A stretch of 64,000 bases of DNA from Marinobacter caseinilyticus (GTDB lineage: Bacteria; Pseudomonadota; Gammaproteobacteria; Pseudomonadales; Oleiphilaceae): contig NZ_WUQJ01000031.1 in NCBI RefSeq assembly GCF_011074955.1, positions 186,001 to 250,000 of the forward strand. The letters are read 5' to 3'. The translations under genes were made by a program, and so were the position numbers. The notes beneath the pieces are model-generated. The model worked only from the letters and a program-made list of their open reading frames with translations, was not told where the DNA came from and did no database searches. Positions 35,419 to 44,480 of the stretch are shown piece by piece (position 1 is the first letter of the stretch; each line of letters begins with the position of its first letter).

Positions 35419-36546
35419 TCATTGGCAGAAAGGTTGCGGTTCAAGCCGGGCGGTGCTGCACAGGGCTTCGGTTGCCAGCTGCACATCGGCCACATAGTAC
35501 AGCGAGGCCAGGCCGAGCCGATTGCGTCCCAGGTTGTGGAAAATCAACCCGAAGGCGATGTCTCCGGCGGTGTACTGTTGATGATTGGCGGCGAAATAGG
35601 TCGCCGGACGTGCCAGCGTATCTTCGTCGAGCAGTGCCGTCACCCGACCGACCCCGCCATGATAAGCCTGGATCAGCAAGAGCGTGAACAGGCGATGGCG
35701 CTTCTGTTCCGGCAAATGGCCGAAGCGCTGGTCAAAGGCGGGTTTCAGGTTACGGGCATTCTGACTCATGAGCTTCAGTGCGCAATCGATCTGTGCCAGT
35801 CGGTGCCAGTAATTTTTGGGGGCGATGCCGCAGTCGTTCAGCGCCGACTCGGACAGCTGCAGAATTCCCTTTGCCCCGGCCGCCGAGTGAGCCCGTTGCT
35901 GGCCACCGCTTTCTATCAATAATTGGCCGGCAAGATAACGTGGCAACTCCGGTGGCAAGTCCAGCCGCTGCTGGTTTTGGCGGGTCTGGTAGACATAATT
36001 CAGGGTGTCGTGGAGCGGTTCCGGTTTGCTGGCGTCACCCACAACAAGGTCATCCCAGCTGCCCCATATCAGGTCCGCCGGCAGTGTGCCCAGGTAACGT
36101 GCCAGGGATTCATCAAGATTGACGTGGGGTTGGCGGCAGGCCAAGGCGAAGGGATAACCGGTCTGGCCTTCCTCACCCTTGGCCCAGGCATCGACCCGGC
36201 CTTTGTCCACCAGCGCGGCGCGGGTGTCGTTCAGTTGGGCCTGAGTCGCCTGCCGTGAACTGCCATCGTCCAGGTAGCCGAGAAACTGACCGCGGATGTC
36301 GAACAGAATGTGACGGTCCTGGTCCGAGCAGTAGCCGGACTCCGACAGTACCCAGCGACGGATGGTCAGAATGTTCTGATAGACGCCCTGGCTGACCCAA
36401 TAAGGCGATTCGCGAACAATGGTTTTCCAGTCCTTCACAGCGCCCCGTTCAATCCCGCCGCCAGACTCAGTTCCCTCGGCGGCGAATCCCGATACTGCCA
36501 TGGCGGACAACAAAATCATCAGGCCTGTGCGGACCAGAGTTTTCAT
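35419..36546 (-). CDS. periplasmic lytic transglycosylase-like protein (SLT)
   Basis: A 375-residue exported protein; signal peptide MKTLVRTGLMILLSAMAVSG with cleavage near GFA-AEG. Residues 200-330 show the goose-lysozyme/SLT fold: the catalytic-Glu segment is LLIESGGQQRAHSAAGAKGI, equivalent to the ES...A.S..GA.GLMQ signature, followed by a NARNLKPAFDQRFGHLPEQK helix region and a AYHGGVGRV loop equivalent to AYNAG. It should cleave peptidoglycan with formation of 1,6-anhydro ends. The N-terminal 190 residues have no recognised domain. Not paired with a known wall-remodelling partner. Confidence 0.72.
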   Translation of the reverse strand: MKTLVRTGLMILLSAMAVSGFAAEGTESGGGIERGAVKDWKTIVRESPYWVSQGVYQNILTIRRWVLSESGYCSDQDRHILFDIRGQFLGYLDDGSSRQATQAQLNDTRAALVDKGRVDAWAKGEEGQTGYPFALACRQPHVNLDESLARYLGTLPADLIWGSWDDLVVGDASKPEPLHDTLNYVYQTRQNQQRLDLPPELPRYLAGQLLIESGGQQRAHSAAGAKGILQLSESALNDCGIAPKNYWHRLAQIDCALKLMSQNARNLKPAFDQRFGHLPEQKRHRLFTLLLIQAYHGGVGRVTALLDEDTLARPATYFAANHQQYTAGDIAFGLIFHNLGRNRLGLASLYYVADVQLATEALCSTARLEPQPFCQ

Positions 36547-36614
36547 GTTGTTCTGTTCCTGAAGCTAAATCCGGACTAGTCTTGAAAGCCTATAGATTAG
36601 CAAGAGGTACGTCT

Positions 36615-37166
36615 ATGTATGCTAATCCGGTTATCCGAACTGTAATAATGCTTGTGGCAGGGCTGCTGGTGTCCATGGTGGTCAAAGCCGAATGTCCGGC
36701 GTGGCTTGATCACTACCTGTATCAGTTGCGATCGACCATGACCTTCAACCTCTGTGAGCCGCCGTCGGACATGCCGCTGTTGGTGGTCAATACCGCCAGT
36801 TTTTGCGGTTATGCGGGCCAGTTTCGCGGACTCGAAGCGCTTTATCAGAGCTATCGCCAGCAGGGTCTGCGGGTGGTCGGTGTGCCATCCAACGACTTCC
36901 GCCAAGAGGCCAGTACCGAGGAAAAAACCGCCGAAGTCTGTTTCGTCGACTACGGGGTAACCTTCCCGATGACGTCCCCGCAACGGGTGCGCGGCAACCA
37001 GGCCCATCCGTTGTTCCGGGCGCTGGCCGAGCACAGTGGCCATGAGCCCCAATGGAACTTCAACAAATATCTGGTTGATCCCGTCTCCGGTCAGGTCTGG
37101 TATTACCCCAGCCAGGTCCGGCCCGATGATGAGGTGCTGATTAACCGAATCGAATCACTGCTGTGA
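36615..37166 (+). CDS. exported glutathione peroxidase-family protein
   Basis: A 183-residue thiol peroxidase reducing hydroperoxides with Cys64 in NTASFCGYAGQFRGLEALY. ATG 36615 is six bases behind AAGAGGT. Further family blocks are GVPSNDFRQEAST (with the catalytic Asn) and WNFNKYLVD. Unlike the common cytoplasmic BtuE/GPx, it has an N-terminal signal peptide (TVIMLVAGLLVSMVVKA-E), so it should act in the periplasm. A second Cys is present in AEVCFVDYG, equivalent to the resolving Cys of thioredoxin-dependent GPx proteins. Divergent from the transglycosylase gene. Confidence 0.88.
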   Translation: MYANPVIRTVIMLVAGLLVSMVVKAECPAWLDHYLYQLRSTMTFNLCEPPSDMPLLVVNTASFCGYAGQFRGLEALYQSYRQQGLRVVGVPSNDFRQEASTEEKTAEVCFVDYGVTFPMTSPQRVRGNQAHPLFRALAEHSGHEPQWNFNKYLVDPVSGQVWYYPSQVRPDDEVLINRIESLL

Positions 37167-37281
37167 TCATCCTGGTGGCAGGCCGGGCCTGACTTCACTC
37201 CCGGTTCCATTGCGGTATGCTGGCGTTTCTGTGCCCTGTGCCCGGACAGCAAAGCAACGATAATAATAACCGGTGAACGCC

Positions 37282-38769
37282 ATGAAGCAATCGGAATACC
37301 TGCGCTACGACGCGGTCGCTCTCGCGGATTTGATCCGACGGGGCCAAGTCAATATCAAGGACGTCTGCGAAGCCGCCGTCACGCGAGCGTCGGCAGTGAA
37401 CCCGGGGCTCAATGCCATTTGTCATGCGCAATATGCGGACGCCTTCAAGCAACGGGTCCCGGACGATGCGCCTTTTGGCGGTGTGCCGTTTTTGTTGAAA
37501 GATCTCTGCCAGGAACAGGCCGGTGTCCCCTGCACCTTTGGCAGCCGATCGTTTCGAGGCAATATCCCGGGTCAGGATTCGGAATTCGTTAAACGCAGCC
37601 GCCAGGGTGGCCTGGTCTTTATTGGACGCACGGCAACGCCGGAATTTGGACTTAAGGGTATTACCGAGTCTGAATTATGGGGCGCCAGCCGCAACCCCTG
37701 GAACACCGAACTCACCCCCGGGGGGTCCAGCGGGGGATCCGGTGCCGCCGTCGCAGCGGGCGTGGTGCCCATGGCCGGGGCGAATGACGGCGGTGGTTCG
37801 ATCCGGATTCCGGCGGCTTACAACGGGCTGTTCGGTCTCAAGCCATCCCGCGGTCGCGTCTCCGCCGGTCCGCACGCGGCGGAGCATTGGCTGGGCGCCT
37901 CGACCGACCATGTGGTTAGCCGCACCGTGCGAGACAGTGCGGCGATGCTGGATGTGCTGTCCGGCCCGGCTGTGGGTGACCCATTTGTCATTGCCTCGCC
38001 ACCGGCGCCGTACGCCGAGCTCATGCAACGGGCACCAAAGCGTCTGAAAATTGGGGTGTTTACGGCCTCACCCTACGGTACGGTGGTGGATAGCGCTTGC
38101 ATTGAGGGTGTGGAGTCGACGGCCCTGATGCTGGAAAACCTCGGTCATCACGTCGAGTATGCCAAACCCGAGTTTGACGGTATGGCCCTGGCCAAGTGCT
38201 ATCTGGGCCTGTATTTCGGTGAGGTATCCACCCTGATGGAAAAGGCCAGAACTGAATTTGGCGCCCGGAATTCGGATTTTGAACTGGATACCCGGTTACT
38301 GGGTATGCTGGGTAAGACTTTGCCACTGCCGGACTATGTCCGCCTGCGACAGCGCTGGAATGACTTTGGCCGGGCATTGGGGTTGTTTTTCCAGTCCTAC
38401 GACGTTTACCTGTGTCCTACCACCGGCCAGATGCCGGCGCGTATTGGCGAGTTAGAGACGCCGACCCATCTGCGGATGGCGTCGCGACTGATGCTGATGC
38501 TAAAAGCCGGCCGGTTGGTTCACAAAAGTGGTCAAGTGGAGGAGTTGGCGCTGGAAAACCTGGCACGTACGCCCTTTACCCAACTGGCAAATCTGACCGG
38601 CACCCCGGCCATGTCGGTGCCTTTGCACTGGACCGTTGAAGGCCTGCCGGTTGGAATTCAGTTCGGTGGCCCCCATGGTGATGAGGCCACGTTGCTGCAA
38701 TTGGCGGCCCAACTGGAAGAGGCGAATCCCTGGTTTGCCCACTACGAGCGCACCGAGGGCCATTATTGA
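37282..38769 (+). CDS. amidase-signature-family amidase
   Basis: A 495-residue amidase (ATG 37282; an in-frame GTG lies nine bases upstream). The Ser-cisSer-Lys triad is visible: Lys in GVPFLLKDLC, and the Gly/Ser block GGSSGGSGAAVAAGVVPMAG, with nucleophile in DGGGSIRIPAAYNGLFGLKP. The C-terminus has the usual GTPAMSVPL and GLPVGIQFGG segments. It could hydrolyse a carboxamide, carbamate or aryl amide; the GatA role is unlikely because no gatB or gatC is near and the length and context differ. No signal peptide. Monocistronic. Confidence 0.88.
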   Translation: MKQSEYLRYDAVALADLIRRGQVNIKDVCEAAVTRASAVNPGLNAICHAQYADAFKQRVPDDAPFGGVPFLLKDLCQEQAGVPCTFGSRSFRGNIPGQDSEFVKRSRQGGLVFIGRTATPEFGLKGITESELWGASRNPWNTELTPGGSSGGSGAAVAAGVVPMAGANDGGGSIRIPAAYNGLFGLKPSRGRVSAGPHAAEHWLGASTDHVVSRTVRDSAAMLDVLSGPAVGDPFVIASPPAPYAELMQRAPKRLKIGVFTASPYGTVVDSACIEGVESTALMLENLGHHVEYAKPEFDGMALAKCYLGLYFGEVSTLMEKARTEFGARNSDFELDTRLLGMLGKTLPLPDYVRLRQRWNDFGRALGLFFQSYDVYLCPTTGQMPARIGELETPTHLRMASRLMLMLKAGRLVHKSGQVEELALENLARTPFTQLANLTGTPAMSVPLHWTVEGLPVGIQFGGPHGDEATLLQLAAQLEEANPWFAHYERTEGHY

Positions 38770-38896
38770 CCGGGCGGTGATCCACTTATCGCAACTGGAC
38801 GTTTATCTTTGTAGCGGGAACAGGCTATGCTGTTAGTCAGGAGACCGAGTAGGGTTCCCTGACCGTCCATGATGGCATCGAGGAGGCGAGTGTATT

Positions 38897-39472
38897 ATGA
38901 ACCAACCGATGGCAATCGACGAATTGATCTCTGTAGCACAAGCGGAGGCCATGGGAGAGCTTGACGCGCCGATGATGGCGATCGTGCTTTCCAACGACCA
39001 AAGCTACGACTTGCCTATCAACTCACTGGAAACCGATGCCGACAAGGCCCGCTGGGCTCTGATTCTGCGCGCTGCCAGAGAGCATGTAGAGGCTGACGCG
39101 GTGGCGGTGCTGTATCCCGCCTGGACCACCATACGGGAGAAGCGCGAAAACGGTAACAGCGACGAGCCGTCGGACCCTATCGACACGCTTTTCGTGCAAC
39201 TGCATACCCGCGACCGGATCTACTGGCGAGGGTTTGAGCAAATCCGGGACCCACGACACCAGCGCATTATTGGCTTCAAGCGGATCAAGGCGCTGTCGAC
39301 GGATTATAATCGGGATGAGACACCCTCAGTCACCGCATGGCTGGACACCCTGTTCGAGCCGTTACCGGATGAAGGAGAAGAAAGCGACATTGATCGCGAG
39401 TTGGCGGACCTGTTGGAGGAACCGGAAGTGACGGCTGCACTCTACCCACGACAAATGCGAGCGCTGCACTGA
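38897..39472 (+). CDS. hypothetical acidic protein, 191 aa
   Basis: I do not recognise this family. The protein is soluble, acidic and rich in Asp/Glu, with no signal peptide or membrane segment. Visible features: a start MNQPMAIDELISVAQAEAMG, a core with WALILRAAREHVEADAVAVLYPAW, an oddly motif-like HTRDRIYWRGFEQIRDPRHQ, and an acidic C-terminus ending in LYPRQMRALH. Coding is supported by ATG behind GAGGCGAG, normal codon use and a perfect terminator 18 bases after the stop. Nothing in the neighbourhood suggests a function. Confidence 0.75.
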   Translation: MNQPMAIDELISVAQAEAMGELDAPMMAIVLSNDQSYDLPINSLETDADKARWALILRAAREHVEADAVAVLYPAWTTIREKRENGNSDEPSDPIDTLFVQLHTRDRIYWRGFEQIRDPRHQRIIGFKRIKALSTDYNRDETPSVTAWLDTLFEPLPDEGEESDIDRELADLLEEPEVTAALYPRQMRALH

Positions 39473-39490
39473 TTGCACGCTGCCTGAAAA

Positions 39491-39517
39491 ACCCGGCCCG
39501 ATGGCCGGGTTTTTTTT
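39491..39517 (+). terminator. Rho-independent terminator
   Basis: Stem ACCCGGCC/GGCCGGGT, loop CGAT, followed by a run of T; closes the 191-aa hypothetical gene. Confidence 0.92.
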
Positions 39518-39659
39518 GACGCACCGCAAATGGGTGTGAAAGCGCGACCGTTGCACGCGGCCCCCGAAGACGCCTGCGGGTAAATGTAGCCGACGCCTCA
39601 GCTTCGGTGCAGGCCGTGGCCTGCCAGAGTGACCCCGAGGGCCTCTCCTGCCGCCAGGC

Positions 39660-40793
39660 CTAGAGCGCTCCGGCTCGTTCAACCGCCCAATACAGGCTGA
39701 CGCACGACACCACCAAGACCATTGCCGGTACCGCAGCGCGAGCGTACAACGGGTGTTTGCCGAGTAGGAACAGGATGGGGAAGCACACCAACAGCAGTGC
39801 CAACTGACCCAGCTCGACACCGATATTGAAGCCCGCGAGGGCGACCACTGTCTGCGACAGGCCGCTGGTCAGATCCCCCAGTACGCTGGCAAACCCGAAC
39901 CCGTGGATCAGCCCAAAGCCGAAGGCGAGCTTCCAGGTTTTTTTGCCCAAAACCGGCCAGAACACATTCAGTGCCGCGATCGCAATGGACAGCGCAATCA
40001 CCATTTCCACCCAGGCGACAGGCAGTTGCACTATGTCCAGAACGGCCAGTGCCAGCGTCATAGAGTGGGCGACGGTAAAGGCGGTGACAATTCCGATCAG
40101 CTCCAGCAGAGCGCTACGAAGGTTGCCGTTGGCAGACGGCTGACTTGCGGTCGGGGCGTGGGTGTGGCCAAACGTGGCCGGCAGCACAAGCACCAACAGA
40201 AACAGAATATGGTCCAGTCCGATCAGTAAATGGAAAACGCCTTCGTACACAAAGGTACCAAAGGTGGCGAGTGCTGAGACCTGGGGGGCCGCCAGGTCCA
40301 GGCGCCGGGCGTCGGGCCCCATCACTGCCAGCGATTCGCCCTCTGTTCCGGTCAGCTGCACCAGGCCCCGGTGCAACGGGTCAATATCGAACAGCAAGTC
40401 GTACTGCAGCTGCTGGGCGGGCTCGCCATCGGGACAGTCCATGCGGTAGGCGCCGGCGGCATAAGGACCGTCGCTGTGGCTGGAAAGCCCCCATTGCTGC
40501 CCAATCAGGCGACAGCGGCCCGCGCCATTGCGAGCCGTCAGGCGCTGGTCAATGTACTGGGTAATGGCGGGTCTTGCGGCTTGCAGTTCCGCGCCGGTGA
40601 CGTCCCGGTTACGGTCGGCGTCGAGGTTTACAACCAGCGCCAGGTCACGCAGTGCCACGTCGATTCTCACCGTCTGGCGGTCGGGTTCGCTCTGGTCCAC
40701 GTAGATGAAACTGTCACTGGCCTTATGAGCCCAGGCGTGCGGTGCCCCGATCAGCGCTACAAGGACAACCCAGAGTAGGGAACAACGTGTCAT
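39660..40793 (-). CDS. HupE/UreJ-family membrane protein
   Basis: A 377-residue protein: signal peptide (LLWVVLVALIGAPHAWA-HKA), a periplasmic beta-rich region of about 170 residues, then about seven membrane helices of the HupE/UreJ type. Diagnostic segments are FHLLIGLDHILFLLVLVLPA, TVAHSMTLALAVLD, AFGFGLIHGFGFASVLGDL and FNIGVELGQLALLLV, with many His and Asp in helices. HupE/UreJ proteins are linked to nickel or cobalt transport, but this long two-part form occurs widely without hydrogenase or urease genes, as here. ATGA overlap (four bases) with the TPR gene; last gene of the DUF4331 unit. Confidence 0.85.
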   Translation of the reverse strand: MTRCSLLWVVLVALIGAPHAWAHKASDSFIYVDQSEPDRQTVRIDVALRDLALVVNLDADRNRDVTGAELQAARPAITQYIDQRLTARNGAGRCRLIGQQWGLSSHSDGPYAAGAYRMDCPDGEPAQQLQYDLLFDIDPLHRGLVQLTGTEGESLAVMGPDARRLDLAAPQVSALATFGTFVYEGVFHLLIGLDHILFLLVLVLPATFGHTHAPTASQPSANGNLRSALLELIGIVTAFTVAHSMTLALAVLDIVQLPVAWVEMVIALSIAIAALNVFWPVLGKKTWKLAFGFGLIHGFGFASVLGDLTSGLSQTVVALAGFNIGVELGQLALLLVCFPILFLLGKHPLYARAAVPAMVLVVSCVSLYWAVERAGAL

Positions 40794-41992
40794 GGCCTGG
40801 TGTCCTCGGAGAAGCGGGCGTCCTGCTGGTTGGCTTGGGCCAGCCACTGGCGGGTGACCCTCAGCAAGTCGTTGTCGTCGTTTGCGCGGGCGGCCCGCAA
40901 CAGCAGGCGAGTATCCATGGGTTCTCGTTGGGCCTGCCAATTCTGCCGGGCAAACGTCAGTGCGTCGCTCACCTCGCCTTCCACATCCAGCAGGAATCGG
41001 GCGTAATCGCGTTGGTGCAGTAAATTGCCGCGCCAGCGCGCTTCGGCGAATCGTTCGCGCAATCGCATTGTCAGGTCATCGGCATGGTCATGCCCGGCAC
41101 GGTTCAGGGCAATGGCTCTCAGTACCGCCAGCGAATCCACCGCTTCGTAGCCTTCGGTGAGCGCCAGCGTTTCCTCAAACCGTTGCTGGTTGATCAGCCA
41201 GTCGGCCAATTGGGCCCGCACGTAGAGGTCGTCCGGCGCGATCCGGAGGGTCCGGCGCCAGTGGAGTTCAGCTTCCGGACGCCCCAGCTGGGCTGCCAGG
41301 TCGCCCAACGTGCCTTCGGTCCAGCTGCGGTCGGTTGCGGACAGACGAGACGCGTTGTCTTTGGCCGCGGTCAGGCTGTCATAGGCTTCCAGGGCTTGGC
41401 CGGTTCGTGCCGACACCTGGGCCTGGCAATTCAAGGCCAGCAAGCCGGGGTAATGCTGTTGAAGCTGGCCGCAAGCGCGGCGCGCAGCCTCGTAATGGCC
41501 CTGTACCAGCTCCAGGTTGGCCAGAGTCAGGGTGGCTTGAATGGTATTGGCGTTGACATTGCCGGTCGCGAGCACCTGTGCCAGATCGGCACGAGCCTCG
41601 TCAAAGCGGTGCAGGCTTTGCCAGAGTGTGGCTCGCAGGACCCGCAGGCGATCGGTCATTTGCGTCTCCGGCCAGCGCTCAAGCGCGCGTTGGGCATAGC
41701 CCAGGTAGCGTGGGTCGCCCTCGGACCGGGCCTGTTGCAGGAAATCACGGACCTTGGTCGCGAGTTGGTCTTCGGTCTGGCTTGGCGCCAGTGCCGGTGA
41801 GGCCAGGTTGGGGAGCGACACCAGGACCTGGGTATCGGAAAATTGGGTCTGGATGGGAGCGGGTGACGCATCGGCGACGCCGACGGACATCAGGGTCAGC
41901 AAGCCGCAAAAAACCCTGCCCCAAAGGGCAGGGAAAAAGGCCGCCAGCCGTAAACACAAGGCTGGCTGGCGGCAACGCTCACTCATTTCCAT
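40790..41992 (-). CDS. TPR-repeat exported protein
   Basis: About 400 residues from ATG 41992 (ATG 41986 is equally possible). A long basic N-terminus is followed by a hydrophobic stretch VFCGLLTLMSVGVADA, likely a signal peptide. Residues 65-380 are alpha-helical, with TPR-like units such as LRVLRATLWQSLHRFDEARA, LTLANLELVQGHYEAARRAC and RAQLADWLINQQRFEETLAL. It probably serves as a protein-protein scaffold in the periplasm. It begins right behind the small lipoprotein stop and ends in an ATGA overlap with the HupE-like gene, so it is translationally tied to both. Confidence 0.8.
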   Translation of the reverse strand: MEMSERCRQPALCLRLAAFFPALWGRVFCGLLTLMSVGVADASPAPIQTQFSDTQVLVSLPNLASPALAPSQTEDQLATKVRDFLQQARSEGDPRYLGYAQRALERWPETQMTDRLRVLRATLWQSLHRFDEARADLAQVLATGNVNANTIQATLTLANLELVQGHYEAARRACGQLQQHYPGLLALNCQAQVSARTGQALEAYDSLTAAKDNASRLSATDRSWTEGTLGDLAAQLGRPEAELHWRRTLRIAPDDLYVRAQLADWLINQQRFEETLALTEGYEAVDSLAVLRAIALNRAGHDHADDLTMRLRERFAEARWRGNLLHQRDYARFLLDVEGEVSDALTFARQNWQAQREPMDTRLLLRAARANDDNDLLRVTRQWLAQANQQDARFSEDTRP

Positions 41993-41993
41993 C

Positions 41994-42227
41994 TCAGAAC
42001 AGCCCGTTAAAAGCCTGTTCATTGGTTTGATCATTGAAGCCGAACTCCAGATCATTGATTCCAACCGCGTTGCGGTTGTCAGCGGTATTGCTGATTTCAG
42101 ACGTCACGAAAGCGGTGAAGTCGGTTGGCAGATCCGGACGGGCGGATCGATTGCTGTTGCCATCGAAGCACCCGGTCAGAGCCAGCCCGATCAGGGCCAC
42201 GCCGGTGAGTTGCATAACGCGTATCAT
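41994..42227 (-). CDS. small lipoprotein of the DUF4331 module
   Basis: A 77-residue lipoprotein: MIRVMQLTGVALIGLALTGC gives a clear lipobox with Cys20. The mature 58 residues (PDLPTDFTAFVTSEISNTAD, GINDLEFGFNDQTNE) are acidic and Asn-rich with no known domain. Start behind GGAGAAGCCC. It lies 15 bases after the DUF4331 gene and directly before the TPR gene. The role is unknown; conserved association with the module would have to be checked in other genomes. Confidence 0.8.
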   Translation of the reverse strand: MIRVMQLTGVALIGLALTGCFDGNSNRSARPDLPTDFTAFVTSEISNTADNRNAVGINDLEFGFNDQTNEQAFNGLF

Positions 42228-42242
42228 GGGCTTCTCCTTCCC

Positions 42243-43733
42243 TTACAGGGGACCGTTCGGTGAACCGGCCAACGGTGTCGCCAGGTACGGGAACACGGTT
42301 TGCAATTCGGCCGGATCAAGCTGAACACCATCGGTAAACGGCGTGTCCCTGTTCGGCGCGTCAGCGGTCAGGGCGCCCATTGCAACGCGCAAGGCGGCGT
42401 CTACCACGTCATCAACCGGCCGACGACCGTTCGGGAAGCCGGCTAAGTCGCCACCCAGTACGCCCAGATCGCTCTGGCTCGCCGCAGCGGTTGCTGCAAC
42501 TGCCGGATTCAGGCGCAACATTTCCGATACAGTCACGCCCGCTGGCTGGTTCAGATCCGGCACGCCGGTCAGGAACGCCGTGACCAGGTCGGTGCGTGGA
42601 AAGTTGTTTGGTGCCACTGCACCTGCGCCGCCGAAGAGGATTTCCAGCAATTCGGGCAACGTCGGGTTGGTGACGTAGGTTGCGAATTGACCGTCGTCCT
42701 TGGGCTCGCTGGCGTTGAATGCGTCTTTGTCTTTGAGGCCGATGACCACTTCATTAACCAGTGGCATGCCCAGACGGGATACCTGCGCATACGCTCCGCC
42801 TTCGACGGTTGCCCCTTTGCCATTGGCCTTCGGCGCTGGATTGATCACCCGCGCCTGACGAACACTGGCAGTGGTCCAGGCGCCAATCACCGGGTCACCG
42901 GCACCGTTCATCGCCGTGTTGGCCGGGCCAGTCAGGCACTCGGTCGGTACTTCCAGGGCAAAGGAGGTCACGTTCTTGTCCGCCAGATCGCCGGGACCTT
43001 CGCCATTACGTGGACCCAAGGGGTTGGTGTTGACCAGGTCAAAGATTTCTCCCAGGTTGACGGCAAAGGCTTCTTTACGCTGACCGACAAATACCCGGCC
43101 GTTGGTGCCGCATCCGGGAATCGCGATTTCGTTGATGAAGCCATTGGCGTAGGCTGCGTAATCACCGAACGACTTTGCACCGATGTTGTCCAGCGGCTTG
43201 CTGAAGAACTCGGTGCCCGTCGCCACGTTGGTGGCGATTTGCCGGGTGCCGGTGCGACGATCGCCATTGATGACCGTGACAGTGTATTCCTGGCTGAACT
43301 GGACATTGGCCGGATCGGAGGCGTCGCCAATGTTCTTGAGCGGAACCGAAACCATTTCCTTCGGACCACCGTCTGGTCCGACTGGAAGCTGGATGTCGTT
43401 CAGTATATCGCTGAACTTGAACTGGAAGGTTTTATCCTCCACCGCGTCGCCGTCGTTGTCGATATGGATCTCATAGACAGCGTCGCTGTCCAGGTCGAAG
43501 TAGTTTGGCCCACCGTACGCATCCTGCAGGGGCAGGTAGTTCGCGATCAGGGTGACGTAGCCTTCGCGGCCGGTTTCATAGCTGCGAAACATGTAGAAAT
43601 CCGTGCCGTCAACCTTGGGCAATTCGGTGATGAACGGCGCTTCCCGGTGGCTTGAGGCATGGCCCATGCCGGCAGAGAGACAGAGACCAGCCATCGCCAT
43701 GGCGAGGCCGGAGCGTTTAACGAATGTGTTCAT
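42243..43733 (-). CDS. DUF4331-domain secreted protein
   Basis: A 496-residue exported protein. ATG 43733 is preceded by GAGGAATACGGA and gives a signal peptide MNTFVKRSGLAMAMAGLCLS with cleavage at GHA-SSH. The DUF4331 family is recognised by the opening SSHREAPFITELPKVDGTDFY, YVTLIANYLPLQDAYGGPN, YEIHIDNDGDAVEDKTFQF and a closing NRDTPFTDGVQLDPAELQTV. The family function is unknown; these proteins are commonly large, Asp/Asn-rich and secreted. First gene of the DUF4331-lipoprotein-TPR-HupE unit and divergent from the ECF sigma/anti-sigma pair, which probably controls it. Confidence 0.9.
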   Translation of the reverse strand: MNTFVKRSGLAMAMAGLCLSAGMGHASSHREAPFITELPKVDGTDFYMFRSYETGREGYVTLIANYLPLQDAYGGPNYFDLDSDAVYEIHIDNDGDAVEDKTFQFKFSDILNDIQLPVGPDGGPKEMVSVPLKNIGDASDPANVQFSQEYTVTVINGDRRTGTRQIATNVATGTEFFSKPLDNIGAKSFGDYAAYANGFINEIAIPGCGTNGRVFVGQRKEAFAVNLGEIFDLVNTNPLGPRNGEGPGDLADKNVTSFALEVPTECLTGPANTAMNGAGDPVIGAWTTASVRQARVINPAPKANGKGATVEGGAYAQVSRLGMPLVNEVVIGLKDKDAFNASEPKDDGQFATYVTNPTLPELLEILFGGAGAVAPNNFPRTDLVTAFLTGVPDLNQPAGVTVSEMLRLNPAVAATAAASQSDLGVLGGDLAGFPNGRRPVDDVVDAALRVAMGALTADAPNRDTPFTDGVQLDPAELQTVFPYLATPLAGSPNGPL

Positions 43734-43922
43734 TCCGTATTCCTCATCTATTGTTACTGTTTGCAGGGAACGATCGTCGTCCCATGCAGCTTGAACGTTC
43801 TCCAGCCACCAATAGATGCAGTGAACAACAAATAAAATGCGCAGACGCTCCACCGCATCTTTTAATCCCAACCAAACGTACTAGTCTCAGAACCAAAATA
43901 ATGAGATCACCTGGAGTAGGTA

Positions 43923-44480
43923 ATGATGATGGAAGACGCAAGCCAGAATGAGCTGATGGCTCTGCTGAGCGCGGTAGCGCGTCAGGACCGCAAGGCTTTT
44001 GAGCAACTGTACCAACAGGTCGCCAGTCGCATGTTTGGCTTATGCCAAAAACTGGCCGGCCAGCAGGAGCTGGCCGAGGAGGCGCTGCAGGACGCCTTCG
44101 TTCGCATTTGGCACCATGCCAGCGAGTACCACAGTGACCGTGGCTCACCCATGAGCTGGATGATGACCATTGCGCGTTATCGCACGCTGGATTTGATGCG
44201 AGCCCGCAAGGTTCGCCAGACCGCGGGCGATGAGGCACTGAATTACGCAGAAGACGAGCGCGCGGGACCGCTGGAAACCTCGATGCAGATGGACGGCGCT
44301 GCCGCCCTGACCGGTTGCCTGGATGAACTGAGTCCGGTGCAGCGCGACAGCATCTTGTTGTCCTATTACCGTGGGCTGACGCATGAAGAGCTGTCTACAA
44401 CCTTGAGTACCCCTATCGGCACGGTCAAGAGCTGGGTTCGTCGGGGGTTGCAGGCCTTGAAGAGGTGTCTTGAGCGATGA
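43923..44480 (+). CDS. ECF-family RNA polymerase sigma factor
   Basis: A 185-residue sigma factor of the ECF group, with region 2 (DRKAFEQLYQQVASRMFGLC, AEEALQDAFVRIWHHA, SPMSWMMTIARYRTLDLMR) and region 4 (LDELSPVQRDSILLSYYRGL, THEELSTTLSTPIGTVKSWV). The long linker and the WHHASEY segment resemble the SigK-type group whose partner is an RskA-like anti-sigma, and the next gene is of that type. Start among three consecutive ATG-like codons at 43923, behind GGAGTAGG. Divergent from DUF4331, so autoregulation and control of the DUF4331 unit are likely. Confidence 0.93.
   Translation: MMMEDASQNELMALLSAVARQDRKAFEQLYQQVASRMFGLCQKLAGQQELAEEALQDAFVRIWHHASEYHSDRGSPMSWMMTIARYRTLDLMRARKVRQTAGDEALNYAEDERAGPLETSMQMDGAAALTGCLDELSPVQRDSILLSYYRGLTHEELSTTLSTPIGTVKSWVRRGLQALKRCLER

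Noticed and set aside
37282-38769. GatA subunit of aspartyl/glutamyl-tRNA amidotransferase
   Set aside because: Shares the amidase signature, but gatB and gatC are missing and the N- and C-terminal segments do not fit GatA.
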